Under the pieces are notes generated by a model. It searched no databases and was not told where the DNA came from. It worked only from the letters and a program-made list of their open reading frames with translations. 64,000 bases of DNA from Phlebopus portentosus (lineage: Eukaryota > Basidiomycota > Agaricomycetes > Boletales > Boletinellaceae): positions 62,001-126,000 of the forward strand of contig JAYXKI010000002.1 of NCBI GenBank assembly GCA_037892935.1. The letters are read 5' to 3'. Positions 38,600-50,700 of this stretch are shown piece by piece (positions within the stretch are counted from its first letter, which is position 1; each line of letters opens with the position of its first letter). A program made the position numbers and the translations under genes.

Positions 38600-39490
38600 G
38601 TTTCGTTACAGCACGAGCACACCGTCGACAAAAGGGCACAAAGGAAAGTAAGATCTACTTGAAAAATGGACAAAGTAAGTTAAATAGTGGCGAGGGCGGA
38701 AAGACGGGACGGCGTCGAGCACTGCGAGGACGAGGACGCAGAGACGCGGGAGGTTACGGTTCAGAAAAAGAACTTTAAATTCTTTGGCCAGCGTGTCGTG
38801 TTTGATTATGTCATAAATATTGACATCAGCAACCAATCACAGAAGTCTGCCGAGCGACTTAGCGTCGACTCTTGCTTTCGTCTAAATATCCAGGACGTGC
38901 CATAAATCAGCGACTCGACATCTCAAAGAGATCTTTCGATGTATGGATGGGGGGAATAGATATCAAGGAAATGTTCCGGAATGGCCACAACTCAGTTCTC
39001 AAGCTCAAGCTCTGCTCACAGAATTCCGCAGAATCAAGCATTGATTTTCAGCATTTCCTGTTCCGGTTTACTAGGCATGAACTCAGAAGATTATACCATG
39101 GCATAGTTCGAATATATGTACCGACTTACTGCTCTTGCCTTCCTGACCGACTCATTTCACTCATACTTGGGATTCCAATATTCTTGAGGGAAATACTGGC
39201 ACGAAATGCTATGTGCTGAACATTGACTACGCGACTAGTATATGAAGATAGAAACCCCATACGGGCGATGGATTATAGCATAAGTAAAGATTACAATGCA
39301 TAGAGATAGACATGCATAAGCTAGAGCACAATGAGACTGATAGTGCAGAAGAAAGAAGATGCAAACGATAGCACATAAGGGGTATGAACACCAACGAAAG
39401 AAACAAGGGCAACACTGAACAAAGAGAACGGCGACGAAGAACGAAATCCTACAAACGAACTCATGAAAAGCCAAGTTGAAATGCGGCTCT
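38600..39490. other. Adenylate kinase promoter and EF3 3' flank
   Basis: No gene is supported on either strand. The first 300 bases upstream of the adenylate kinase ATG are GA-rich on the plus strand (CT-rich on the coding strand). Confidence 0.4.
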
Positions 39491-42400
39491 TTACAGGTCC
39501 TCGTCGTCACTGACGTCCTCTCCTCGTTTCCTACGTGCCATCCGCTCCTTCTTCTTCTTACGCAGCTCCGATGCGTTGAGTTTCTTCTTCTTGCTCACAT
39601 CGACCTTGTTACCCATCGCATCATACACCTCTTCCTCTTCGCCTTTACCTTTGTCAAGGCGTGGTCCGGAGCCCTGACCTTCAACCCAGTTATGACCTGA
39701 TGGCTCGAGGGTGCCTTCCCGCATGGCCCAGACTTCCTTGCAGATAGACTCGGAGAAGTCCCGGTTGTGAGTGATGATGAGCACACCACCCTCAAACACC
39801 TTGAGTGCCTCGATAAGAGCAGCAAGAGACTCGCGGTCGAGATAGTTAGTTGGTTCGTCAAGGCAAATGACATGCGGTCGGCGCCAAGTCGCAGCACCAA
39901 GCACAATCTTCACCTTCTGACCACCAGAAAGACCACGCATGGTATTGTGAGAAACGAACTCGGGCTCAAGACCGAAGTCCGCAAAGTGCTTTTCGATCTC
40001 GCGACGAACAAGCGGGCGAAGGAGACCAAGACGTTGAGCTTCGCGAGTGTCGACCTCGATAACCTTCTTCTCAAAGCCACGCTTGATAAGCTCGTCACGC
40101 GGTACCCAAACATTCTCAGACGACGACAGGCCCTTGAACGAAACCTCGTACTCGTATGACTGCTTGAGCTTCTTACGCATGATGATCTCATCGATGAATC
40201 GCTTCTGGCCGTCGACAATATACAATGCACCGTCCTTCATCTTCTGTGCTTCCTCAGCCGTAATCTGTCGGTTGGCCTTGCCCATCTCCTCCAGGTCCTC
40301 GCCGGTCTGGTAACGCCACAGCATGTACTCGAGCGGTGTCTTGTCAAGATGGTTATCGATGTGGTGGAAAGCATGCTGCGCAACGTAACCGATAACCAAG
40401 TTCGGGTGCTTCCAGATCTCACCACCGTTGTTGGGCTCGGTCTCACCAACAAGAAGTTTGACAAGCGTCGACTTCCCGGAACCGTTTGGTCCAAGGATGG
40501 CAACACGAGACGAGAGCGAGACTTGCAGCGTAATGTCCCGCAGCTGCGGTGTGGGAGTACCAGGGTACTGGAAACCGACCTTGCGCATCTTAAGTAGCGA
40601 CTTTTCCTTGGTCTTGACACCCTCCAGGAGAGGTGGATCGGGAAGCTTGAACTTGTAGTCCTCAGCAGCCTCGAGTGTATAGTACGACTTGGCTTCAGGA
40701 ACAGCCTTGACAAAGGCCTCGAGATTGCCACGGTAGCGCCTGAGCTTGAAACGGTTCAGATGGAGGACGTCCGTGATCGTGTTATTCAAGAAAGCGGAAT
40801 CGTGCGATACGATAATGGAGGTGCAGGTCTGAAGACTAGTAAGGTAAGATTCAAGCCAAGCGACATTGACAACGTCAAGATGGTTAGTCGGCTCATCAAG
40901 CAAAAGAATATCGGCCTTGAAAAGCATAGCACGGGCAAGCGCAAGCTTCATCTTCCAACCCCCAGATAAGCTTCCAATGGCCTGGCGTTGTCTTTCATCC
41001 GAGAAACCGACGGAGGAAAGCGCTTCAACGATCTCCTTTTCCGTCGCCTGAATGCGCTTATCGGCAACTACCCAGTCGAGAACAGTAATGTCGGCCTCAC
41101 TGCCGTCGATATCGTGCTCAACGTAGAAGGTGCGAACCTCGTCAGGAGATGGGAAACCCTCGACTTGACCGTTAACGATCGCACGCATGAGCGTCGACTT
41201 CCCGGTACCATTTTTACCGCAAAGACCATAGCGATGTCCCCGCTTGAGACGAAGGGAAGCGGTGTTAAGCAAGATCTTCGCACCGTACGCGAGGGAAAAT
41301 GTGCAGTTGCAAAGGTCCTCGCCCTCCTCTTCATCATCTTCAACATGGTCGTCATCACTGCTAGCAGCAGAAGACTTGATCATGAACTCGGCGGCAACCT
41401 TCTCAGGCTCTGGAGAAGCGGCAATATATTCGAGGTAAGGAACGAGCGATTGCCACTGGGCATTGTCGAAGTTCTTGAGGTTGACAAGAGCCGCAGCCAG
41501 AGCACCGACATACTGGACAGTGACGTCGGATGCTGGAGGCACCGAAGAAGCGCCAAGCTTCTTATAGATAGAGACAAGCGAAGAAGCGAGAGAAGATGGC
41601 TCAGCCGTCTTAAGCGGGGGAAGGTTCGTGCCGTCGCCTGTTGGAACTTCACCAACCTGGCGAAGTGTAGCAATCGTACGTTCGACGACACCGCGAGCTT
41701 CAGGGTCGCCGACGGTGTCCTTGATCTTAATCAGACCAGGGAGCAACTTCGGGAGGAACGGTCGGACAGTCGTTGCAGAGTCAACGAGCTTCGACATGTT
41801 GTCGATGATGCTAAATGAAAGAAGCAATCGAAATTTAGAATCAAACTCTATCAATAGAGCGAAGTATGCGGAGACTTACACAGCAACCTTGCGCTTCGTG
41901 GCAGTGAGCTTCTCATTAAGTCCACGGGAAAGAAGCGGAACCATAAGTGAAAGGGTGGCGGAATCTACTTCAGAAACGAACGTGGTAGCGGCGAGGAGCT
42001 GAATGGTCTTGGGGACCTCCTCAACCGGATTAGCAAGTGCGTTAATAAGGGCCGGAATAAAGCGCTCTATGTCCTTATTGGAAATCAATGCAGTGGCCTT
42101 GGTGAGCGTGTCACGCGCGCCCTTCTTGACGTCGGCTTTAGTGTCCCAGATCGCCTCAGAAAGGACGGGGACGATATCGGGCATTAACTTGGCAGTCTGC
42201 TCCGGGGCGCTCACAACGAGCTGGTTGAGAATCGTCAGAGCACCAGTCTTGATCTGCCATTTGCCGGCAGTTTTAATCTGTTGAAGAAGGGAGGGCAACA
42301 CAGAGACGGTAGCCCAGGGGTTCATCGCAATAACGTAAGCCTTCACCGCATCGACAGCTGCCGTTCGGACGGCAGGCATCTTATCAGCGAACGTCTCAAG

Positions 42401-42751
42401 CAAGGCAGCGTACAGACCCGAGCTGACGAAGATTGGCTCAAGGGTTTTCACAGCGTCTCCGACGACGATAGCAGAGACGGCCTTGCAAGCGCCCTCACGG
42501 GTAGCAGGGCTCTTTTTGTCAGCGAGTGCCTTGAGGGCGGCATCGGTAAAGCCCGAAGCGGCGACGGCCGACGGGCCTTCTTTTTTGGCGATAGCGACAA
42601 GGTTGGCAGTAGCAGACTCGCTGACTGCCTTGTCGGCGGCGAAGAGGGACGAAAGGTCGATTTTGCTGTCGGTGCTGGGTGCAGCCATTGCGGCTTTCAA
42701 GTCAGCGGGCGATGGAATGGAAACAGGAGTGGCAACAGACGTCGCTGGCAT
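39491..42751 (-). CDS. TEF3: Translation elongation factor 3 (ABCF ATPase)
   Basis: Two exons (41880-42751 and 39491-41810) join in frame to 1063 residues, the size of fungal EF3. The N-terminal 300 or so residues form HEAT repeats (FTDAALKALADKKSPATREG, LPSLLQQIKTAGKWQIKTGA). ABC domain 1 has Walker A GLCGKNGTGKSTLM, signature SLSGGWKMKLALARAML and Walker B ILLLDEPTNHLD. ABC domain 2 has GPNGSGKSTLVKLL, LSGGQKVKIVLGAATW and VICLDEPTNYLD, with the EF3-specific chromodomain-like insert (RKKLKQSYEYEVSFKGLSSS) between. The C-terminus is a lysine-rich tail (KKKKLNASELRKKKKERMAR) for ribosome contact. EF3 is fungus-specific and releases E-site tRNA in each elongation cycle. Confidence 0.97.
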
Positions 42752-43685
42752 GTCGATCAAAAATAGTCTGATTGAGTGGAAGCCACGCATACATACAGCG
42801 AGATGACCCCGTCAGCAAGAGTTGACAACAGAGAAAAGCAGTGAGTAAAGACGCACCTAAACGAAGATAAAAACGACTAGGTGGGCTATAGCTTTAGGTC
42901 TATGTCGTCTGCAAGGCCTGCAAAGAACAAGAAACAATAGAGACACTCTAAAGCGGTCTGTCTATATGGCCGAAGGCCTGTAAAAGTGAGTCGTCAATAC
43001 ACCGCGCCAATCAGGCCCATGCTGTCGCTGCTTTTCACGACAGCGAGAAGGAGCCAAAGGAAGGGAGGACATACCGTCTAATAGTGGAGAAAGGGAAAGT
43101 GGAGGAAAGAGATGAAAAATTACAAGGGGTCGTTATATACATAACAGCGGAGTTTGAATTACTAATGAGTTGCCTATAATTGGCTATCTATGGCTGTGTA
43201 ATCATTCATTACACCGGTTACCAACACACTCCGACCCCGCATCCTCAACAACTCTAGCCCGACTCCTGAACAAGGTCTAGAAGTCGGGCATAGAGTCGGA
43301 TGCGATGGGGACAAAATGGTTATGAATAAAGAAAATAAAAGAAACTTTGAGGTCAAAGTGAATCAGTAGTGAATCGCACACGATCGAAACGGTCATCAGC
43401 AGATCAAACAAGAACAAGATGCCTCGTTTTGTCTCGTTCCTATCACCTGAAAAATGCGGGGTACATCCGCCATCTGTTTCACGTTTCTCACCGTAAAGTC
43501 CTATCGACAAATCAAGCACCGATGAGCACGCAGTTTACTTCGCTGCGTCTCGCCACTTCACCCCACTCCCGAAAATATATCCCAAAAGACACATGTTATG
43601 ATTATATAGATCACTATCATTAGCATCCATTTGTCTACGTAGACAGAATTGGTTTTCTCTATCTCACGCCTTACGAACTTCCACC
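42752..43685. other. EF3 promoter and V-ATPase 3' flank
   Basis: No gene is supported. The first 300 bases should hold the EF3 5' leader and promoter; leader introns are possible. Confidence 0.4.
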
Positions 43686-46600
43686 TCACTCATGGAACTT
43701 GAGCGGAGTAAACGGCTGTCCGAGTCAACGTGACATCAGTTCTAATCATGCAAGATAAAGACTAAGAGAACACGTACATATCCACCACCCTCAAAGTGCT
43801 TGCTGTTCGCCTCCACCCAATGAAGACGCAATGCATGCAAAAATGCAGACAAGCCCTAAAACGCGTCAATCAAGAAAATTTCAGTCACATTGCTAACACG
43901 AGGCGCGAAAAGGGAGGCACGTACCTCCATAACACAAAGGATAAAGATCGTCAAGAAGAACCAGATGCCGCCGATGATAACCACCCCAATCGTGCGGAGG
44001 ATTCCTGCCGGAAAACCGAAAGCCTTCTCAATTGTCATCGACCAAAGCACTTCTGAGAGCTGCGCATGTGCCAACGACAGGGCCCACAAACGTAAGTAGG
44101 AAGCCGTATGCGATATACACCCCAGACAGAACTCGATCGTGTGAATAACTTGATGAACGATGACCTCGGTGAAATCAAGTTGCTCCTATCAAAGCAAAGC
44201 GACGAACGTAAACGAGGTGTTTAAGAGGTCAGAATTTTGATTACGTACGCCACCCTCTTCCATAGCTTCCACAACAGCTCGCCCATTCCCTTCTTCTTCC
44301 CCTTCCAAATCACCACTCGTCCGCGGCGCGTCATCTGCGCCATTGATCCCAACGTACCCTTGCTTGTGTATCTTGTTCATCTCTTTCCACTCGAGATACG
44401 GTTTCGTTATCAACAACCAAGGAACGCAAATCGCCGCTAGCATGAGCAGTATTACTTGGACCACCGCCTGTCCTCTATACAGCTGCTCGCCTGGCGGGAC
44501 ATTCCCAGGAGAGAGGAACATATTGATGATCAAATTCAATAGCGAAGGCGGTTGGATTGACGCCTTGGACCAGTCGACACTCCATTTGTAGATGATGCAG
44601 ATAACGAGGTAGCCGAATGTGGAGTGAAGGAAGATCATTTGTGGGATGAAGTTCGAGTAAATGTCCGATAACTTATTGAAGCGGAAGTGATTCGGAACTT
44701 GCAAGCAAAGGGCGAACGTCATCTATAGAAGGCGTTTCAGTCAGTCTCTCCTAGAGACCGTCCTGGGAACAGTTATAGACTCACATGAATGACACCAAGT
44801 ACAATGGACATCTTCATCTTGTACGAATTCGTGAACACAAGCGCATTATCTGCTCCGTGCCACGCTGGATCCAGACCGAATGGATACATACGTCCATTAG
44901 CAACACCTTCCTGTGAGCCTTCGGATTCAACCCAGTCCCATCCGGAATGCCAGATGTGCAACGACTTTGAGAAGATATCGTTGTACATGAGACCAGTGTA
45001 CATCGAGAAGAGCCCCATTAGTAGGATGATGTAACGACCACTGTAAATGGTTGAGCGGCTTTGAAAAGCTATTTTGGCACAGATAACTTACAAATAGAAT
45101 GTGCCGCTCATCTATGAACCAAGCATAAGTGACCAGCGATCAAGTAAATCAAGACGACTCACTTCGCCAAGTTCAGCATGTTTCAGCTTTCTTTCCGAAG
45201 CAATCATGATGAGGGCAGCAACAGAGATAATCGCTCCATGACCGATATCGCCAAACATGACGGCGAACAAGAACGGGAACGTGATCACCGCAAGCAAACC
45301 CGGGTTGACTTCCTGGTAACTCGCAGTGCCATAGCTGTCCATAATCGCCTGAAAGCCTTCCGTGAACTTGTTTGTCCGAATGAACGTAGGAGGATTCTTA
45401 GACGAGCGCAGTTCATGCAGAATCGGAGGAACGTTCGTTCCCGACTCCTCCTAGGAGAACTGTCAATATAGTTCCAGCCGGACTTTCGTGAACTTACAGT
45501 AGCATGGCGAAGTGCTTCTTGTATGATGCCAATGTCTCTCGTCGGCACCCAGCCTTCAGCAAGTAAGGTCTTGCGGCGCGTATCGTAGTTGAAAAAATTC
45601 AGCGTTTCGTAAATCATCTTCTCCTTCCGAACTACGTCCTCCCATACTGAAAGACTGTCACCAAGCGCATTCAGCTCAATACGCCTGTTATGACCTGTAT
45701 TGTAGAGAGCAGTAGATAAATCCTCCAAACGCGTATTGACGTCCCGAAGAGCATTCTCTCGCTTGTCCGAGTTAGCGTCGATAGGATATAGCGTTGCGCC
45801 CATCGATTCGGCAACCTTACGGATCTTCGCAAGCAAGGCTTCCCCATGCGCAAAGACGATGAAAACGTCTTTGCGTGTCTCTTCGCCTGAGACAGGATTG
45901 ACAAAAGGCTCGTCGATGCTCGTATGGTTCATATAGAGATTGCCCCGCAGGACACGCCACAGCACTCGCTCAAGAGTCGGGAGACGAGAACGTTCGATCG
46001 TTCCGGACACGAACCTGAGAAAATGAGTCGAATGACCCAAGCGGAAGATGCTTTCACTCACTCTAATTCAAAACCCTCAACCCCAGCTGCCGCAAGCTGA
46101 TTCTCACTGTCGTCGTGCTGCAGCAAGGGAGCAGAGCTATCGTCAAAGGAAGTTCTGATCTCGGTTTGCTGTCCCTCGGCCTTTGTCGAAACGATCAGCA
46201 AGTACTTTCGCCATAGAAAACCTCCTCATACCTTCTGGAAGAACACCGCCGTCTCACGCAGGACATGCCTCGCCTCAATAAGCTCCCTCAGCCGCTCACT
46301 GAGCGTCTCGTAACTCTCATTCATCTGTGCAAGTCTCTTCTCATGTTCAGCCAGCTGGACATCAAGCTCATCGATGGTCTGAGGTCCACGAGGCCCGACC
46401 GTTATCATCGATGTCGCCGCCTCATACAACGGCCTAACGCGCACAGGGTCCTTTTCTTTTTCTATCTGCGCCCTGAAAAAGCGCACGCGTCGCGCCATTT
46501 CGTCGATGCGGCGTACCTCGGCAACATATGACCGTTGGAACGTGTTCACCTCTGGGTTCAACTGCGCGCGATTTCAGCGGCGACGTTTAGCAGTTAGTGA

Positions 46601-46801
46601 AATGGTAACTTACATCTTGGAACTGTACATTCCCAAGTTCACCTAGTTCGTAGACCGCGTCATGCGCAACCTCTGTCGGGACGATGAGCTGGACTAAGCT
46701 CATCGGCTCTGAGCCTGTGGCGACCCACGAGTGAAAATGAGATAAAGCTGAATAAATACGATCGGAAACATACGAAAAACCGATGGATATTCGTCTCCCA
46801 T
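43686..46801 (-). CDS. VPH1: V-type proton ATPase subunit a (Vph1/Stv1 family)
   Basis: A 28-base first exon (46774-46801, MGDEYPSVF) splices to [20 protein letters not shown], the invariant N-terminus. Downstream are the coiled-coil [56 protein letters not shown] and the membrane half: [64 protein letters not shown] and [20 protein letters not shown]. The last contains the Arg essential for proton transfer to the c-ring. The gene ends [18 protein letters not shown] plus a 30-base last exon (PFTPLKFHE) at 43686-43715. It is the V0 stator subunit that acidifies vacuole or Golgi; one copy is seen, so its isoform class is open. Interior exon edges were not all fixed. Confidence 0.95.
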
Positions 46802-47123
46802 TTTTGCAGCCTAGGGAGACAAAAAACTGGATTGCAGAAAGTAGAGGTCGATTTGAGTTGCTTGCGGTTGTTGGCACAGATGCTGACGTAAGAAGAGAAT
46901 GAGTACAGTTACATAATTCATCTCCTTGACGTCAATCCCCATAAGTCTGCAACATAACTACAACCATTTACACCGACGAACCGACATTGTATTACGCGCT
47001 AATCATACCCTGCAAGTTTCATAAGGTTTAGCTATTTGAGCTATTATTATTAATCTCTGCAGGTGCCACCCTTTGCCATGTTATCAACCCCTCGCGTATT
47101 CTAACAACGCATATATCAGTCAA
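46802..47123. promoter_or_regulatory. Divergent promoter between V-ATPase subunit a and a small gene
   Basis: A 322-base region between two divergent starts. It is AT-rich; no specific motif was picked out. Confidence 0.4.
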
Positions 47124-47414
47124 ATGCCTCTCTCACTCGATTACAACTCCAATGTTTACCTCGCAGTCTCACTCACACCAACGTCCATTTTGAAGTCCAC
47201 GCCCATTCAACTCAACTCCTATCCGTCGACCATCGAGGACCTTGGCTCGATGGATAATCTTCCAGACGTCAAGCTCCTTAGCATCTCGAAAGACGACTGG
47301 AGCAACGTCGGAGAGGATATATTAAAAGCTCTCAGAGACGATAGAGTGAACATATTGCGCGTTGATGAGCAGAAGCCAAAGTTGAGGGCGAAACACGGTG
47401 GAGACGAGTTGTGA
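47124..47414 (+). CDS. Small hypothetical protein, 96 residues
   Basis: An intron-free frame from the ATG at 47124 gives MPLSLDYNSNVYLAVSLTPT and ends KLRAKHGGDEL. It is compact and mostly hydrophilic, with a pattern of alternating hydrophobic residues (NVYLAVSLTP; PDVKLLSIS) and a helical amphipathic stretch (NVGEDILKALRDDRVNILRV) that looks like a folded domain. There is no signal peptide or membrane helix, and I recognise no family. Upstream in-frame sequence begins at 47073 without an ATG, so an extra 5' exon is possible. Its place between two housekeeping genes and its balanced composition support a real gene. Confidence 0.5.
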   Translation: MPLSLDYNSNVYLAVSLTPTSILKSTPIQLNSYPSTIEDLGSMDNLPDVKLLSISKDDWSNVGEDILKALRDDRVNILRVDEQKPKLRAKHGGDEL

Positions 47415-47706
47415 TGAACTCATAGCATGTCTAGGTAGCGCATTTTTATACCGTTCCAGACCACCAACAATTAAACTTTCCGATTAGAAGAATACAGATT
47501 GATGATTGTCATTGTCATTACAGCGCCTGCACCATTGGTATGTACAGATTTGTATGGGGAGAGATGAGATGATTGTCCGTGAGTTGGTATACAGATAGAA
47601 ACGTGAATGCAACTTCTATTTACAAAAAAAGCCAGATAGCAAAGGGCAAAGAGCAAAGCATGAAACGCCCGACAAGCACCCATCGAATCGAATGCCACCA
47701 GAGGGA
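47415..47706. other. Convergent spacer
   Basis: It holds the 3' ends of the small gene (plus) and the scaffold gene (minus). No coding signal. Confidence 0.4.
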
Positions 47707-50700
47707 TCATCGCCGACCAGCAGCTCGAGCAGCTTTACGCTCTAAGTCACGCGATCGACGTGATGCACTGGAAATGGCCTTGACCCATTCCTGGCACTCT
47801 CTCGGCGTTGAGGCTTTGAACGCCATCGCTTCCCCCTCTCGGGTACTGAAACTCGAGTTGGAACCCGATATCCTCTAGCATCCGTGATTAGAAACCCTTG
47901 AGTCTGACGGTGAATATGAGCATAGACCAACCTTTCCCAGGAAGCTCCTTAACATTAACTTGATTGAGTTGGATTGGCTACAGAATTCACAATAAGTTAC
48001 GTTGTACGGCATTAAGAGAGGATGTTCACCATTTTGTACAGTCGGCTAACAGCCTCGTCCGTCAGAATGATCATATCATTGCACAAGAACACGCGCAACT
48101 TTCTCCCGCTCTTGTGCTTCATTAGTGTTCCCTCCCGAATAAGTTTTCGCGGACCCATGTAATTTGTAGATCTCGCAAGATTAAGCCGCCTATTGCGGTA
48201 CTTCGATCAGAATCTATGTTCACCAAATTATAAATGTCAATTGCCTCACCCTTGACCCACATATAGATTCTTTGAGATCTGTTCTAATCGTACACGACCT
48301 TCCTGCTCCCGGATGGCTTCGTTGATATAGTTTAGAACACGTTGTACGGACTCTAACGCAGAAGTAATTTGTCGCCGTTCCTCTTCTGCCTCGCTATGAT
48401 TAAGGATCTAGAGTCACGAATAATCAGACAGGAAGGGTTATATGCGGAAGATTTCGGAGTCTTACCTGGCGGATTAATAAAGGATATCGTGTTATTCGCT
48501 GCACTGAGAACGACTATCAGATGAAAATCAACGAAGCTGATGCTATCACGTACTTGGAGCGAGTAAATAGCTTGATAAATCAAGATTTCGGACGGTAGGA
48601 TCTTCTCTTAGTCGCTATATGAAGATTAAGTACCATTCAATAAACAGAAAGTGTCTGGACTAGCCTGTAAGTGAGAAGCGACATCTGGCCTGCTATCTCG
48701 AATTGATTGCAGAATCTTGGTAGCGTTTCCTTGATTGATGCAGTAGTCCTGAGAGAGCCGTAAGAACGCGCAGAGAACAGCAGAAGAATTGTGCGTACCG
48801 CATAGACACTCATGCTGCCCATATGTAATTCCAGCAAGTCACCAATCTTGTCAATATACAAACGGCACTCCTTCTGCCGCTCTTCTAGGGAGCTCAGAAA
48901 CGCCTAACTACTGGTTAGCAGTCTTATAATGACACCAAGTCCGTCATGGACTTACAGTATTGACAAGCAGGAGATCCTCGATGTTCGCAAACACCACCGT
49001 GGTTTCCTTCTCGCTGAGCATGGAAACCATGCTGGAATAGAACACCTGCAGGCTAAGATTGAGCATTATCTCATTGCACGGTCCAAGTAGACGACATCAC
49101 CTCCACAATGAGCTGTAGGTCTCTGACATACGCAGCTTCTGTGTTGATAAGCTCGAAAATCGCCTGTATACTAGGTCAGATTTTGGCGTGAAGGGCATTT
49201 AGAGACGCAATCACCTCCTGTCGCTTGCGCTCTGGAGGAGGTATACCCTCAAGAACACCCCTGTCGAGGAGGCTGGCCCAAGACTAGCGCGATGATCAAT
49301 GACGACTTGACTCAACAGGTAGACTAGCAAGTACTAACCGAACCAAACGCGACACCAGAATCTGTGCTATTCATACTGCTCAATGAACTCGCAATGGGCC
49401 CCGATATTTGTAGGCGCGGGCGTTCCGAATCGATATCGGGCGTCCTGCTCCGAGAAAGGAATTTGAAGATATAAGAATGGCCTCGCCCATCAGCACCACC
49501 GCCTTCTTTTGATGGTGTCGCCGAGAGGGAAGGCGGCATCCCCGGACCGGGAGACGGAGGCCCAGTATCGATCGAGGACATGGACAGTCTATAATTCTTG
49601 GACAAACGGTACGCCTCATAGCGCTCGAAAGCGTCGTCGACGTGCAGAACGGGTGTCACAGGCAAGTCCTTATCCGACGGCAGACTCGGCAACGACGCAA
49701 CGGACAACCTATTGGGTGCCTCTGGGGGCGCACGACGGCGCCGAGTGGCAGTAGATCGCCGACGCACAGGTCTTACCGGCGGTGCACTTACATCGATGAT
49801 CACATCTGAGCTCGACTTCTTCTCAAGGAGACCTGCTGCTTCCAGGACGCGTTGGCGTTCCAGCTCACGTGCCTCGTGCTCTTTCCTTTTTTCCTCATCC
49901 GTGCGACCGTCCTCTTCGTTCTCCGAATCCGAAGACTCACTGAGAGAGAAATATTCGTCGTCGTCAGAGCTTTCTTCAGTTGAGCTGTCGTGTATATCAC
50001 CAGGCAGGCGCATGGCAGGAGGATAATAGGCTTGCGTGAGTTCCGAGTCGTCAACTGAAGCGGCGTGATGTGCCGTCGCTTCTTCTTCTAACCTGCCTTC
50101 TTTATTATCTACTACTGTGGATCTAGGGCCATCGCTTCGGCCTTTTCGCACACGCCACACAATACGTTTTCGGAATCAAGTACGGGCAGATTTGCATAGA
50201 TATTATTATGGTTGGATCGTCATACATGCGAAAAACAAACAAAAGAAAATTGTTTCAGTCTATTGCCGCCGAAATGAGTAGGAGAAAAAGAATGACTCAA
50301 GTGAGTCTGAGTTAAGGACCGGTGACTAACCCTCAATAACCTCCAAGTACGACGCCGGTACGATGAAAATTACTCCTCCTTGCTCAGTTTTCCACCAATC
50401 TGCTTCGCTCCGGTCAACAATCGTGAGTATGTCTCCCTCGACGAACGGGAGTTCATCAGAATTCCCCCCGGAATAAGAATAGAGAGCCTTCGCTTTCACT
50501 AAAAGTGTTTCTGCGATCAGAAAATCCAAACCCGAGTTTACGCAGTGCGAACCCACCATTTTCCAGTTCTTGAACGTAAGTGCTTGGGAAGAAGCCTGAT
50601 CTACCGCCTTTCACTGTCACTCCGTACCACCAAGCTCCTCCAGACTTTGATGGATTCGCAATCACTACCACATTCTCCGAGAAAGCTGATACGAAGAAAG

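Noticed and set aside
40988..41818. A 276-codon plus-strand open frame antisense to EF3
   Set aside because: It mirrors the strongly coding EF3 exon with biased codons; its translation is Arg/Ser/Val-rich without any motif.
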